Source of the DNA: Streptomyces griseoincarnatus
Lineage (GTDB): Bacteria; Actinomycetota; Actinomycetes; Streptomycetales; Streptomycetaceae
Length of the DNA: 64,000 bases
Assembly (NCBI GenBank): GCA_014649575.1
Contig: BMTH01000007.1
Coordinates: 124,001-188,000, forward strand
Direction of reading: 5' to 3'
A program made the translations under genes and the position numbers. Below, in pieces: positions 8,363-17,100 of this stretch (the first letter of the stretch is position 1; every line of letters begins with the position of its first letter). Below the pieces are notes generated by a model. The model did not search any database. It was not told the DNA's origin and saw only the letters and a program-made list of their open reading frames with translations.

Positions 8363-8680
8363 TCAGGCTGGATCACTCCAGGGTTCTGGCCCACGGAAGG
8401 CCCACATCAGGTGGTGCTGCGTCGTCTGCTTCCGGAATCCGGCACCGGCCGCCGCAAAGGCATAGGCCTGCGCCTGTGCCACTACTGCTGCTTCCAGTGC
8501 CTTGGTCGGTCGCTCATCGCGCTCACGGACGACAAGGCCCGCGGGAGCGAGGGAGGACGCCGGACGGACGGCACGAATGCCGGACAGACCGGTGCCCTGG
8601 TTCGAGGCGCCGAGCATGCACAGGGAGACGGCCGAGCGATCGGTCAGTTTGACGCTGGTGCTGGTGTTGATGCTGATCAC
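8363..8680 (-). CDS. Candidate regulatory upstream ORF of the wblC leader
   Basis: GTG at 8680 has a very strong ribosome binding site (AGGAGG, 10 bases upstream); the frame runs 105 codons to TGA at 8363-8365, ending just before the attenuator. Peptide begins MISINTSTSVKLTDRS and ends WAFRGPEPWSDPA. The sequence has no known domain. whiB7/wblC genes in actinobacteria are known to be controlled by an upstream ORF whose slow translation prevents early termination, so this ORF is the natural candidate. It may act through its translation and not its product. A shorter functional frame inside it cannot be excluded. Confidence 0.55.
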   Translation of the reverse strand: MISINTSTSVKLTDRSAVSLCMLGASNQGTGLSGIRAVRPASSLAPAGLVVRERDERPTKALEAAVVAQAQAYAFAAAGAGFRKQTTQHHLMWAFRGPEPWSDPA

Positions 8681-8789
8681 TGGACTCGCCTCCTCTCGGC
8701 GTCTGGGGGACCGGGCGAACCGGTCCGCGGATACGCAAGTACAACACGGAATCAGGGCCTCCGAGAAGGCCGCTGTCCCCGTGGCTAAG

Positions 8790-8828
8790 AACCTATGGGG
8801 ATTCCCGGGGCATGCGCAAACTATTTTT
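8790..8828 (-). promoter_or_regulatory. WhiB7-type promoter of wblC
   Basis: On the minus strand: AAAAATAG (8828-8821), then TTGCGC (8819-8814) as -35, 18 bp, then TAGGTT (8795-8790) as -10. An A/T run directly abutting the -35 is the known signature of WhiB7-activated promoters. Predicted start near 8783, giving a leader of about 590 nt. Confidence 0.65.
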
Positions 8829-8842
8829 CCGACGAGTTCGTA

Positions 8843-11053
8843 TCAGTCCTGATCTTGTCCATCGGCGGGGTCCCGGCCCGCGCAGAGGGCCAGCACGTCG
8901 GCGCCGTAACGGCGCAGCTTGCGCATGCCCACCCCGGGAATGCGGGCCAGTTCGTGCGCGTCGTCGGGGGCCGCCTCGGCGATGGCGATCAGCGTCTTGT
9001 CGGTGAAGACGCAGAAGGCCGGCTGACCACTGCGTCGCGCCTGCTCGCCGCGCCACTCGCGCAGTCGCTCGTACAGCCCCTCGTCCATGTCGGAGGGGCA
9101 GTCCTCGCAGCGCATCAGTTTCATCTCGCCGCCGTCGGTCAGCGTGCGGCCGCAGACCCGGCAGCGGGCGGGCGTGCGCTGCCTGCGGCGCGGCGCCTGC
9201 TCGGGGCCCGCGGTGGCCGCCGCCGTCCAGGAGCCGCGCTCCACTCCGCCCGCTCCCGCAGCGCCCGCGCGGCCCGCGACGGCCTGCGAGCCGGGGCGCA
9301 GTCCGGCGAGGAAGCGGCTGGGGCGCCTGTTCGCGCGGCCGCCCGGGGAGCGGGCGAGCGCCCAGGAGAGGTGAAGGTGCTCACGGGCGCGGGTGACGCC
9401 GACATAGAGGAGACGGCGCTCCTCCTCGATCTGCTCGTCCGTCTTGGCGTAGGTGATCGGCATCATTCCTTCGGCGACGCCGACCAGGAAGACAACGTCC
9501 CACTCCAGGCCCTTGGCCGCGTGCAGCGAGGCGAGCGTGACGCCCTGGACCGTGGGGGCGTGCTGGGCGCCGGCCCGCTCGTCCAGTTCGACGACGAGGT
9601 CGGCGAGCGTGGCGCCGGCCTTGGCGGCGGCGAAGTCCTGGGCGAGATGCACCAGGGCGGCGAGGGACTCCCAGCTCTCGCGCACCGCGCCCGACCCGGC
9701 GGGCGGCTGGGGCGTCCAGCCCTTGCCGGAGAGCACGGCCCGCACCTGGGAGGGCAGGTCGGGGGCGTCGTCGAGGAGCGCGTCGTTGCCGCCGAAGCGG
9801 GCGGCGGCGCGCAGCGCGGTGATCGCGTTGCGCACCTCGGGACGGTCGAAGAACCGCTCGGCCCCGCGCAGCTGGTAGGGCACGCCCGCGTCGGCGAGGG
9901 CCTGCTCGTAGGTCTCGGACTGGGAGTTGGTGCGGAACAGGACGGCGATCTCGCTCGCCGGGACGCCCGAGCCGATCAGCTCGCGGATGCGGCGGGCGGC
10001 GCCCTCCGCCTCGGCGGGCTCGTCGGTGTACTCGGTGAAGACCGGCTCGGGTCCCGCGGGGCGCTGGGAGACCAGCTCGAGCCGGTGGTCGGCGGCTCGG
10101 CCCTTCGCCTGGGCGAGCAGACCGTTGGCCAGGCGGACCACCTGAGGGGTCGAACGGTAGTCGCGGACGAGCTTGACCACGGTGGCGCCCGGGTGGCGGA
10201 CGCGGAAGTCGAGCAGATGGTCCGGGGTCGCGCCGGTGAAGGAGTAGATGGTCTGGCTGGCGTCGCCGACCACGCACAGGTTCTCCCGGTCGCCGAGCCA
10301 CAGCTCCAGCAGGCGCTGCTGGAGGGGGCTGACGTCCTGGTACTCGTCGACGACGAAGTGCTGGTACTGCGCCCGCACCTGCTCGGCGATGTCGGCCCGG
10401 TCCTGGAGGACGGCGACGGTGAGCAGCAGGACGTCCTCGAAGTCGATGACGGAGCGCTCGCGCTTGAGCTCCTCGTAGGCGGCGTAGAGCTGGGCGATCT
10501 CGGCGGGGTCGCGGGGCGTCTCCCGGTCGGCCTTGGCGGCCGCGGCCGTGTATTCGGCGGGGACGGTCTGGGTGACCTTCGACCACTCGATCTCGGCGGT
10601 GACGTCCCGCAGCTCGCCCCGGTCGAGGCGGATCCGGCAGGCGGCGGCCGCGTCGGCGACCAGCTGGATCTTGCGGTCGACGAGCCGGGGCAGGGATCCG
10701 CCGACCGCCTTGGGCCAGAAGTACTGGAGCTGGCGCAGGGCCGCGGAGTGGAACGTCCGCGCCTGGACGCCCACGGCCCCGAGCTGGCGCAGCCGGCCGC
10801 GCATCTCCCCCGCCGCGCGGTTGGTGAACGTGACGGCGAGGACGCTGGAGGGCTGGAGGATCCCGGCGCGCACCCCGTAGGCGATGCGGTGGGTGATCGC
10901 CCTGGTCTTGCCGGTGCCGGCGCCCGCCAGCACGCACACCGGTCCGTGCAGCGCGGTCGCGACGGCGCGCTGCTCGGGGTCGAGACCTTCGAGCACCGCG
11001 TCGGCCGAGTCCGGGACCCGCGGGAAGAGGGTGGAGTGCGTTGCTGCTGTCAC
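8843..11053 (-). CDS. uvrD2: SF1A DNA helicase UvrD2 with HRDC domain
   Basis: 736 residues from GTG 11053. Helicase motifs in order: GAGTGKT (Walker A, 44-50), TFTNRAAGEM (Ia), VVDEYQDVS (II), GDASQTIYSFTGA (III), DYRSTPQVV (IV), and the Va/VI set ending LYVGVTRARE. A Cys-rich segment CRVC...CEDC (near 630-655) and a C-terminal HRDC domain (LARIPGVGMRKLRRYG) are the features that separate UvrD2 from UvrD1. It unwinds DNA in repair. Transcribed divergently from mycoredoxin; a DnaA-box-like element lies in the divergent region. Confidence 0.93.
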   Translation of the reverse strand: MTAATHSTLFPRVPDSADAVLEGLDPEQRAVATALHGPVCVLAGAGTGKTRAITHRIAYGVRAGILQPSSVLAVTFTNRAAGEMRGRLRQLGAVGVQARTFHSAALRQLQYFWPKAVGGSLPRLVDRKIQLVADAAAACRIRLDRGELRDVTAEIEWSKVTQTVPAEYTAAAAKADRETPRDPAEIAQLYAAYEELKRERSVIDFEDVLLLTVAVLQDRADIAEQVRAQYQHFVVDEYQDVSPLQQRLLELWLGDRENLCVVGDASQTIYSFTGATPDHLLDFRVRHPGATVVKLVRDYRSTPQVVRLANGLLAQAKGRAADHRLELVSQRPAGPEPVFTEYTDEPAEAEGAARRIRELIGSGVPASEIAVLFRTNSQSETYEQALADAGVPYQLRGAERFFDRPEVRNAITALRAAARFGGNDALLDDAPDLPSQVRAVLSGKGWTPQPPAGSGAVRESWESLAALVHLAQDFAAAKAGATLADLVVELDERAGAQHAPTVQGVTLASLHAAKGLEWDVVFLVGVAEGMMPITYAKTDEQIEEERRLLYVGVTRAREHLHLSWALARSPGGRANRRPSRFLAGLRPGSQAVAGRAGAAGAGGVERGSWTAAATAGPEQAPRRRQRTPARCRVCGRTLTDGGEMKLMRCEDCPSDMDEGLYERLREWRGEQARRSGQPAFCVFTDKTLIAIAEAAPDDAHELARIPGVGMRKLRRYGADVLALCAGRDPADGQDQD

Positions 11054-11092
11054 ACCGCCATGCTGCCAGGTCGCCCGGGACAGGTGAGCCGG

Positions 11093-11126
11093 TTGTCCAC
11101 AGGGAGGGGCTCGCGGTCGTACAAAT
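11093..11126. promoter_or_regulatory. DnaA-box-like TTGTCCACA plus GTCGTACAAAT upstream of uvrD2
   Basis: TTGTCCACA at 11093-11101 equals the preferred Streptomyces DnaA box. GTCGTACAAAT at 11116-11126 is the complement of ATTTGTACGAC seen at 4337. Read on the minus strand the two elements stand in the same order as at 4337-4370, with a spacer one base longer. Confidence 0.4.
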
Positions 11127-11170
11127 GCGACAAGCGTCACGTCTCCGGCTTCAGGGGCCGGGGGACGGCG

Positions 11171-11196
11171 GGAATGCCTTCGCTTTCAAGTACGTT
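11171..11196 (+). promoter_or_regulatory. Sigma-R type promoter of mycoredoxin
   Basis: GGAAT (11171-11175), 18 bp, GTT (11194-11196) on the plus strand: an exact match to the GGAAT-N18-GTT consensus of the disulfide-stress sigma factor SigR. Transcription would start near 11203, about 44 nt before the ATG. Confidence 0.75.
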
Positions 11197-11246
11197 CCTC
11201 CGACAGACCGAGGACTTACCCGAGCCGCCGAAGGAGCGCGAGAGGC

Positions 11247-11489
11247 ATGCAGGGCACTGTGACGATGTACAGCACCACGTGGTGCGGCTACTGCCGTCGG
11301 CTGAAGAGCCAGATGGACCGTGAGGGCATCGCGTACACCGAGATCAACATCGAGCAGGACCCCGAGTCGGCGGCCTTCGTGGAGAAGGCGAACGGCGGCA
11401 ACCAGACGGTGCCCACCGTGCTGTTCCCCGACGGTTCGACGCTGACCAACCCCTCGCTCGCGCAGGTCAAGCAGAAGATCGGCGTCTGA
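11247..11489 (+). CDS. mrx1: Mycoredoxin (glutaredoxin-fold thiol reductase)
   Basis: 80 residues, ATG with GGAG-rich upstream sequence (AAGGAGCGCGAGAGGC). One glutaredoxin/thioredoxin-fold domain: active site TTWCGYCRRLK with Cys13 and Cys16, EINIEQDPESAAFV and the cis-Pro loop QTVPTVLF. The CGYC site is that of actinobacterial mycoredoxin-1, which reduces mycothiol mixed disulfides. The sigma-R promoter just upstream fits a role in thiol stress. Followed by a strong bidirectional terminator shared with nudC. Confidence 0.9.
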   Translation: MQGTVTMYSTTWCGYCRRLKSQMDREGIAYTEINIEQDPESAAFVEKANGGNQTVPTVLFPDGSTLTNPSLAQVKQKIGV

Positions 11490-11504
11490 GCGTCCCGCGG
11501 ACGC

Positions 11505-11549
11505 ACGAAGCGGGCGGCCGTCCCTCACGGGACCGGCCGCCCGCTTCGT
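11505..11549. terminator. Bidirectional terminator between mrx1 and nudC
   Basis: 15-bp perfect stem (11505-11519 with 11535-11549) with further internal pairing, between two convergent genes. Confidence 0.85.
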
Positions 11550-11568
11550 CGTGTGCGGGGCGCCGGGC

Positions 11569-12513
11569 TCAGAAGGCGCTGCGGGTGGGCAGTTCCTCGC
11601 CGTACCACTGCTCGATCAGCCGGGCCGCGATGGAGATGCCGTAGGGCGGGAGCACCTCGCCGGACTCGAAGGCGGCGCGCAGTTCGTCGCGGGAGAACCA
11701 GCGGGCCTCGTGGATCTCGTCGCCGTCCACGGTGATCTCGGAGGAGGTGGCGTGGGCGACGAAACCGAGCATCAGGCTGGAGGGGAACGGCCAGGGCTGG
11801 CTGGCGACGTACTCGACCGCGCCGACGGCGATGCCGACCTCCTCGTGCACCTCGCGGCGCACCGACTGCTCGATGGCCTCGCCCGGCTCGACGAACCCCG
11901 CGAGCGTGGAGAACCGGCCCTCGGGCCAGTGGACCTGGCGGCCGAGCAGGATGCGGTCCTTGTCGTCGATCACCGACATGATCACCGCGGGGTCGGTGCG
12001 CGGGTAGTGCTCGGCGCCGCAGGCGGGGCAGCGGCGGATGTGGCCCGCTGCGGCGATGACGGTGCGCTCGCCGCAGCGCGAGCAGAAGCGGTGCAGCCGC
12101 TGCCAGTTCTCCAGCGCGACGGCGTGCACCATCAGGCCCGCCTCGCGCGGGGACAGCAGCAGCCCGGCCTCGCGCAGGCCCGCCGGGCGGGCGGAGTCGT
12201 CCATGCGGCCGGGCAGGGAGTCCTTCTGCAGGGCGAAGTAGCTGACGCCGTCCTCGTCGATGCCGAGGAAGTAGCGGTGGGCCTCGGTGAGCGGGGCCTC
12301 GAAGGTCGGGGTCATGACGAGTTCGGTGCGCCCGTCCGGTGTCTCGTCGATGAGGACCTGGCCGCCGGAGACCACGAAGCAGCGGGTCGAGGGGTGGCTC
12401 CACGCCGCGGCGAGCCATGCCTCGTCGAGCCGGTGGTGCGCGGCGCGGTCGATGCCGCTCGGGGCGGTGAGCGAGATGGGTCGGTCGGCGGTGTGGTCGG
12501 TCCTGGTGGTCAC
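11569..12513 (-). CDS. nudC: NAD(+) diphosphatase NudC
   Basis: 314 residues from GTG 12513 (GGAAG 5 bases upstream). Order of elements: N-terminal NudC domain, zinc ribbon FCSRCGERT...CPACGAEHYPR near 160-185, Nudix box GFVEPGEAIEQSVRREVHEE near 215-237, and SQPWPFPSSLMLGF, the NudC-specific motif that follows the box. Hydrolyses NAD(H) and removes NAD caps from RNA in the cytosol. Conserved partner order uvrD2-mrx1-nudC. Confidence 0.93.
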   Translation of the reverse strand: MTTRTDHTADRPISLTAPSGIDRAAHHRLDEAWLAAAWSHPSTRCFVVSGGQVLIDETPDGRTELVMTPTFEAPLTEAHRYFLGIDEDGVSYFALQKDSLPGRMDDSARPAGLREAGLLLSPREAGLMVHAVALENWQRLHRFCSRCGERTVIAAAGHIRRCPACGAEHYPRTDPAVIMSVIDDKDRILLGRQVHWPEGRFSTLAGFVEPGEAIEQSVRREVHEEVGIAVGAVEYVASQPWPFPSSLMLGFVAHATSSEITVDGDEIHEARWFSRDELRAAFESGEVLPPYGISIAARLIEQWYGEELPTRSAF

Positions 12514-12661
12514 GGGTGCTTCCAACTCCCCCGGGGGAACGGATCGGGTCGCGGGCGGTCTGGCGGACGAGGGCGGGAGGGACCGGCTCCTGCGGGCGCA
12601 ACGGTGGCGCGGCTCTTCCAGTGTGCCGCGCGCGGACGCCCGCTTCGGACGGCGCGGGTGG

Positions 12662-14074
12662 TCAGGGGGCGTGCCGCCAGTGCTCGGCGAGGTCGCCCCA
12701 GAGGTGGGCGCTGGTCTCGGCGCCCTTGAGCAGCAGGTCCAGCTCGACCTTCTCGTCGGGGGCGTGCCAGCCGTCGGACGGGACGGAGATGCCGAGGAAG
12801 AGCACGGGTGCGCCGAGGACGTCCTGGAGGTCGGCGGCCGGTCCGGAACCGCCCTCGCGGGTGAACAGCACAGGTGAGTCGAAGGCGCGGCCCATCGCGC
12901 GGACGACCGACTGGAGGGCGGGGTGGTCGAGTGGGGTGAGGCAGGGTCGGGTGGCCGGGCTGAAGTTGATCTCGTGCCGGACGCCCTCGGGCAGCCGGCC
13001 GGGCACCCAGGCGGCGACCGCGTCCCGGATGTGCGCGGGGTCCTGGCCCGCGACCAGCCGGAAGGACAGCTTCACCATCGCGGAGGACGGGATGATCGTC
13101 TTGCTGCCGGGGCCCTGGTAGCCACCGCCGATGCCGTTGACCTCGGCGGTGGGGCGGGCCCAGATGCGCTCGAGGGTGCTGTAGCCGGCCTCGCCGCCGG
13201 TGCCGTGCGACTTGGCGGTGCGCAGCCACCGCTCCTCGTCGAAGGGCAGCCGTGCGAAGAGCTCGCGTTCCTCGTCGGTGAGCTCGACGACGCCGTCGTA
13301 GAAGCCGGGGATCGCCACCCGGCCCTGCTCGTCGTGCAGGGCGGCGACCAGCCGGGCGGCCGCGGTGGCCGGGTTGGGGACCGCGCCGCCGAAGGAGCCG
13401 GAGTGGATGTCCTGGTCGGGTCCGTACAGGCGGATCTCGCACTCGGCGAGGCCGCGCATGCCGGTGCACACGGTCGGGGTGTCCTCGGCCCACATGCCGG
13501 TGTCGGAGACGATCACGGCGTCGGCGGCGAGCCGGTCCGCGTGCCGCTCGACGAGTTCCCGGAAGTGCGGGGAGCCGGACTCCTCCTCGCCCTCGATCAG
13601 CAGCTTGAGGTGGACGGCGGGGCTGGTGCGGCCGGTGGCGGCGAGGTGGGCGCGCACGCCCAGGGTGTGGAAGAAGACCTGGCCCTTGTCGTCGGCGGCG
13701 CCGCGCGCGTAGAGGCGGTTGCCGCGGACGACGGGCTCGAAGGGGTCGCTGTTCCAGCCGTCCTCGCGGGCGGCCGGCTGCACGTCGTGGTGGCCGTACA
13801 CCAGGACGGTGGGCGCCCCTGGGTCGTCGCTGGGCCACTCGGCGTAGACGGCCGGGGCGCCGGGGGTGTCCCAGACCTCGGCGGCCGGGAAGCCGGTGTC
13901 CTTCAGGGCGGCGACCAGCCAGTCGGCGCTGCGGCGCACGTCGGGGGCGTGATCGGGCTGGGCCGAGACGGACGGGATGCGGAGCCACGCGGAGAGGTCG
14001 TCGAGGAACGCCGTGCGGTGGTCTGCGATGTACGTACGGACGGCGTCGACGGCATTGTCAACGTGCTGGCTCAT
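12662..14074 (-). CDS. M20 family dipeptidase
   Basis: 470 residues from ATG 14074 (MSQHVDNAVDAVRTYI). Metal and catalytic residues of the M20/PepV-CNDP family are visible: VLVYGHHDVQP (His ligand and Asp), RGAADDKGQV (bridging Asp), EGEEESGSPH (Glu catalytic and ligand), SDTGMW and a late TREGGSGPAADL region. A dimerisation domain occupies the middle (SGSFGGAVPNPA). Cytosolic, probably cleaving dipeptides. Ends ahead of a GC-rich spacer to nudC; no strong promoter recognised. Confidence 0.9.
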   Translation of the reverse strand: MSQHVDNAVDAVRTYIADHRTAFLDDLSAWLRIPSVSAQPDHAPDVRRSADWLVAALKDTGFPAAEVWDTPGAPAVYAEWPSDDPGAPTVLVYGHHDVQPAAREDGWNSDPFEPVVRGNRLYARGAADDKGQVFFHTLGVRAHLAATGRTSPAVHLKLLIEGEEESGSPHFRELVERHADRLAADAVIVSDTGMWAEDTPTVCTGMRGLAECEIRLYGPDQDIHSGSFGGAVPNPATAAARLVAALHDEQGRVAIPGFYDGVVELTDEERELFARLPFDEERWLRTAKSHGTGGEAGYSTLERIWARPTAEVNGIGGGYQGPGSKTIIPSSAMVKLSFRLVAGQDPAHIRDAVAAWVPGRLPEGVRHEINFSPATRPCLTPLDHPALQSVVRAMGRAFDSPVLFTREGGSGPAADLQDVLGAPVLFLGISVPSDGWHAPDEKVELDLLLKGAETSAHLWGDLAEHWRHAP

Positions 14075-14112
14075 GTCTACGAGCCTATCGGCACGCGGGG
14101 GTGTCCTCGGAG

Positions 14113-14178
14113 TGCGGTATCTCACCGTGCGACGTGCGGTGTCTCACCGTCCGGGGTGCGGTATCTCAGCGTCCGGTT
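14113..14178. repeat. Three 22-nt direct repeats spanning the adnB stop codon
   Basis: Units start at 14113, 14135 and 14157, each TGCGGT(A/G)TCTCA(C/G)CGT plus a variable 6-base tail. The stop codon of adnB (14144-14146) falls in the middle unit. Not a multiple of three. Confidence 0.7.
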
Positions 14179-17100
14179 CGTCGAGCAGCAGGCGCTCCAG
14201 CTCGGCACGGCCGGGAAGCCGCTCCGGTCGGACCACCTCGCCGGTGCGGACGTACAGGAACGCGGCGGTGACCGACTCCAGGGGGACGCCCTGCTGCTCG
14301 GCCCAGGCGAGCCGGTAGACCGCGAGCTGCAGCGGGTCGGCGGTGCGGCCCCGGCCGGTCTTCCAGTCGACGATCTCGTACGTCACGGCGTCACCGTCCT
14401 CGGCGCCCTCGTGCCGGTACACGGCGTCGATGCGGCCCCGGACGACTCGGCCGGCGATCGACAGCTGGAACGGCGCCTCCACGCGGTAGGGCGTGCGGTG
14501 GGCGTACTCGGTGCGTTCGAAGGCCTCCTTGAGCTCCTCGAGGTCGCGCTCGTCGGCGATCTCGGCGTCGGCGCCCGGCAGCTCGTCCGGGTCGAGCATG
14601 GGCAGGGTCAGCTCCTCGAAGCGCGCCTCGACCCACGCGTGGAAGCGGGTTCCCCGGCGCGCGGCGGGCTGGGGCGGCCGCGGCATGGGGCGGGCCAGCT
14701 CCCGGGCGAAGCCGTCGGGGTCGTCGGCCAGCCGGAGCAGCTGGGACGCGGTGAGGGAGGCGGGCAGCCGCACCTCGGTGACGGTGTCGCGGGCGCGCAG
14801 CAGCTCCCCCGTGAGGGCATCCAGGTCGCGGTCCCAGGAGGCGACGGTGCGGGCCTCCTCGGGAGTGAGGGGCGCCTCGGCGGGCGCGGGGAGGTCCGGC
14901 CGGGACGGTGCGGACTCGTCCGGGGCGGTCGCCTGGTGGGGGACGACGGGGCGCTCGGTGGGCAGGGAGTCCCAGTCGGCGGCGTCCACCGCGCCGGGCT
15001 CCTGCGGGTACGGATCGTCGGCGTGGTCCTCCGGGTACGGCTCCTCGTCGTCCGGCGGTGGCGGCCAGTCCGGGTCGTCGTGGGCGCCCGGGTCGTGGAC
15101 GGCTGCCGCGCCGTGCGGGTCGGCGGCGAGACGGTCGAGGTGGGCGAGGACGGTCGCGGCGGCGGCGCGGCGCCGGGCCAGGGCCGCGTCGTCCAGGGGC
15201 AGCGGCCACGCCTGGACGTCGCCGGCCTGCCGCAGCGCCGGGTTCTCCTCGTCCTCCTCGGGTTCCTCCGCCCACGCTTCGATCTCGCCGTGCCCGGCGG
15301 CGCAGTGGTCGTGGAGGGCGAGCAGGAACTCTGAGGGGCCGCGCGGCTTCTTCTGGCTGGGGCCCCACCAGTGGCCGGAGCCGAGCAGCAGGGAGCGGGG
15401 GCGGGTGAAGGTGACGTAGCCGAGGCGCAGCTCCTCGGTGTGCTGGTGTTCCTTCATCGCCTCGTGGAAGGCCTTCAGGCCCCGCGAGTCCCAGGACGGC
15501 ACGTCGGGGAGGGTGTCGGCGTCACCGCGCAGCGCGTGCGGCAGCACCTTGCCCTGCGCCGTCCACTTCTCGCGGCCCCGGTCGCTGGGGAAGGCACCGG
15601 TGACCAGGCCCGGGACGGCTACGACGTCCCACTCCAGCCCCTTGGACTTGTGGGCGGTGAGCACCTTGACGGTGTTCTCGCCTCCCGGCAGCGCGTTGTC
15701 CAGGCCCTTCTCGTACTGGGCGGCCGTGCGCAGGAAGCCGAGGAAGGCGAGCAGGGTGGCCTCGTTGTCGCCGGAGGCGAAGGACGCGGCGACGTCGAGG
15801 AAGTTGGACAGGGTCTCCCGGCGGCGGGCGGCCAGCGCGTGCGGGGACGCGGACAGCTCGACCTCGAGTCCGGTGACGGCGAGCACCCGGTGCAGTACGT
15901 CCATCAGCGGGTCGGAGAGGGAGCGGCGCAGGTCTCGCAGCTCGGCGGCGAGACGGGCGAAGCGGACGCGCGCGTCGGGCGAGAAGGGCAGGCCGTCGTC
16001 GTCCCCACCGCCCTCCAGCGGGGTCTCCAGGAAGGTGTCGAGGGCGTCGGCGAGCGAGATCACCTCGGCGGGGTCGACGCCCTCGACGGCCTCGGCGAGC
16101 CGCCGGTCGGGGTCGTCGTCGCCGTCCACGCGCGCGTGGGACACCAGCCGGCGCGCGCGGCGCCCGAGCAGGGCTAGGTCGCGGGGGCCGATCCGCCAGC
16201 GCGGGCCGGTCAGCAGCCGGACGAGGGAGGCGTTGGCGCCGGGGTCCTGGAGGACCTCGCAGACGGCGACCAGGTCGGCGATCTCCGGCAGGTGCAGCAG
16301 CCCGGACAGGCCGACGACCTCGACGGGCACGTCCCGGGCGACCAGCGCGGCCTGGATCTCGCCGAAGTCGGTCGCCGTGCGGCACAGCACGGCGATCTCG
16401 CCGGGCGCCTTTCCGGTGTTCACGAGGTGCGCGATCGAGTCGGCGAGCCAGTCGATCTCCTCGGCGTGGGTGCGCAGCAGGGCGCAGCGGACGATGCCGT
16501 CGCGTTCGGCGCCGGGCGCCGGGCGGAGGGCCTCCACACCCGCGTGCATGGCGCGCAGCGGCTCGGCGAGGCCGTTGGCCAGGTCGAGCAGCCGGCCGCC
16601 GCTGCGGCGGTTCTCGCTGAGCGACTGGCGGGTGGCGGGGCGGCCGTCGGCGTGGGGGAAGTGCTCGGGGAAGTCGTCGAGGTTGGCGACGGAGGCGCCG
16701 CGCCAGCCGTAGATGGCCTGGCAGGGGTCGCCCACGGCGGTCACCGGGTGGCCGGAGCCGCCGCCGAAGAGGCCCGCGAGGAGGACGCGCTGGGCGACCG
16801 ACGTGTCCTGGTACTCGTCGAGGAGGACCACCCGGAACTCGTCGCGCAGCACGCGGCCCACCTCGGGCAGGCCGGCGAGCCGGGCGGACAGGGCGATCTG
16901 GTCGCCGAAGTCGAACAGGTCGCGTTCGCGTTTGGCTCTCCGGTAGCGCTGCACCAGCTCGGCGAGTTCACGGCGGGCGGCGGCGGCCTCGGGGACCTTG
17001 CGCAGGTCGGCGTTGCTGAGTTTGGCGTTCTCCAGGGCGCGCAGCAGCTCGGCGTCGTGGGCGCGCACGTCCTCCGGGCGCACCAGGTGCTCGGAGAGCT

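Noticed and set aside
8502..8852. Plus-strand frame opposite the wblC leader
   Set aside because: The minus strand has a promoter, a strong ribosome site and a terminator in order; the plus-strand frame has none of these.
14113..14178. Possible short CRISPR-like array
   Set aside because: Units are adjacent 22-mers with no spacers of uniform length and lie over a stop codon; simple tandem duplication.
12923..15334. 803-codon plus-strand frame across the dipeptidase and adnB
   Set aside because: Runs across two well-defined minus-strand genes and reads as low-complexity Gly/Val/Ala.
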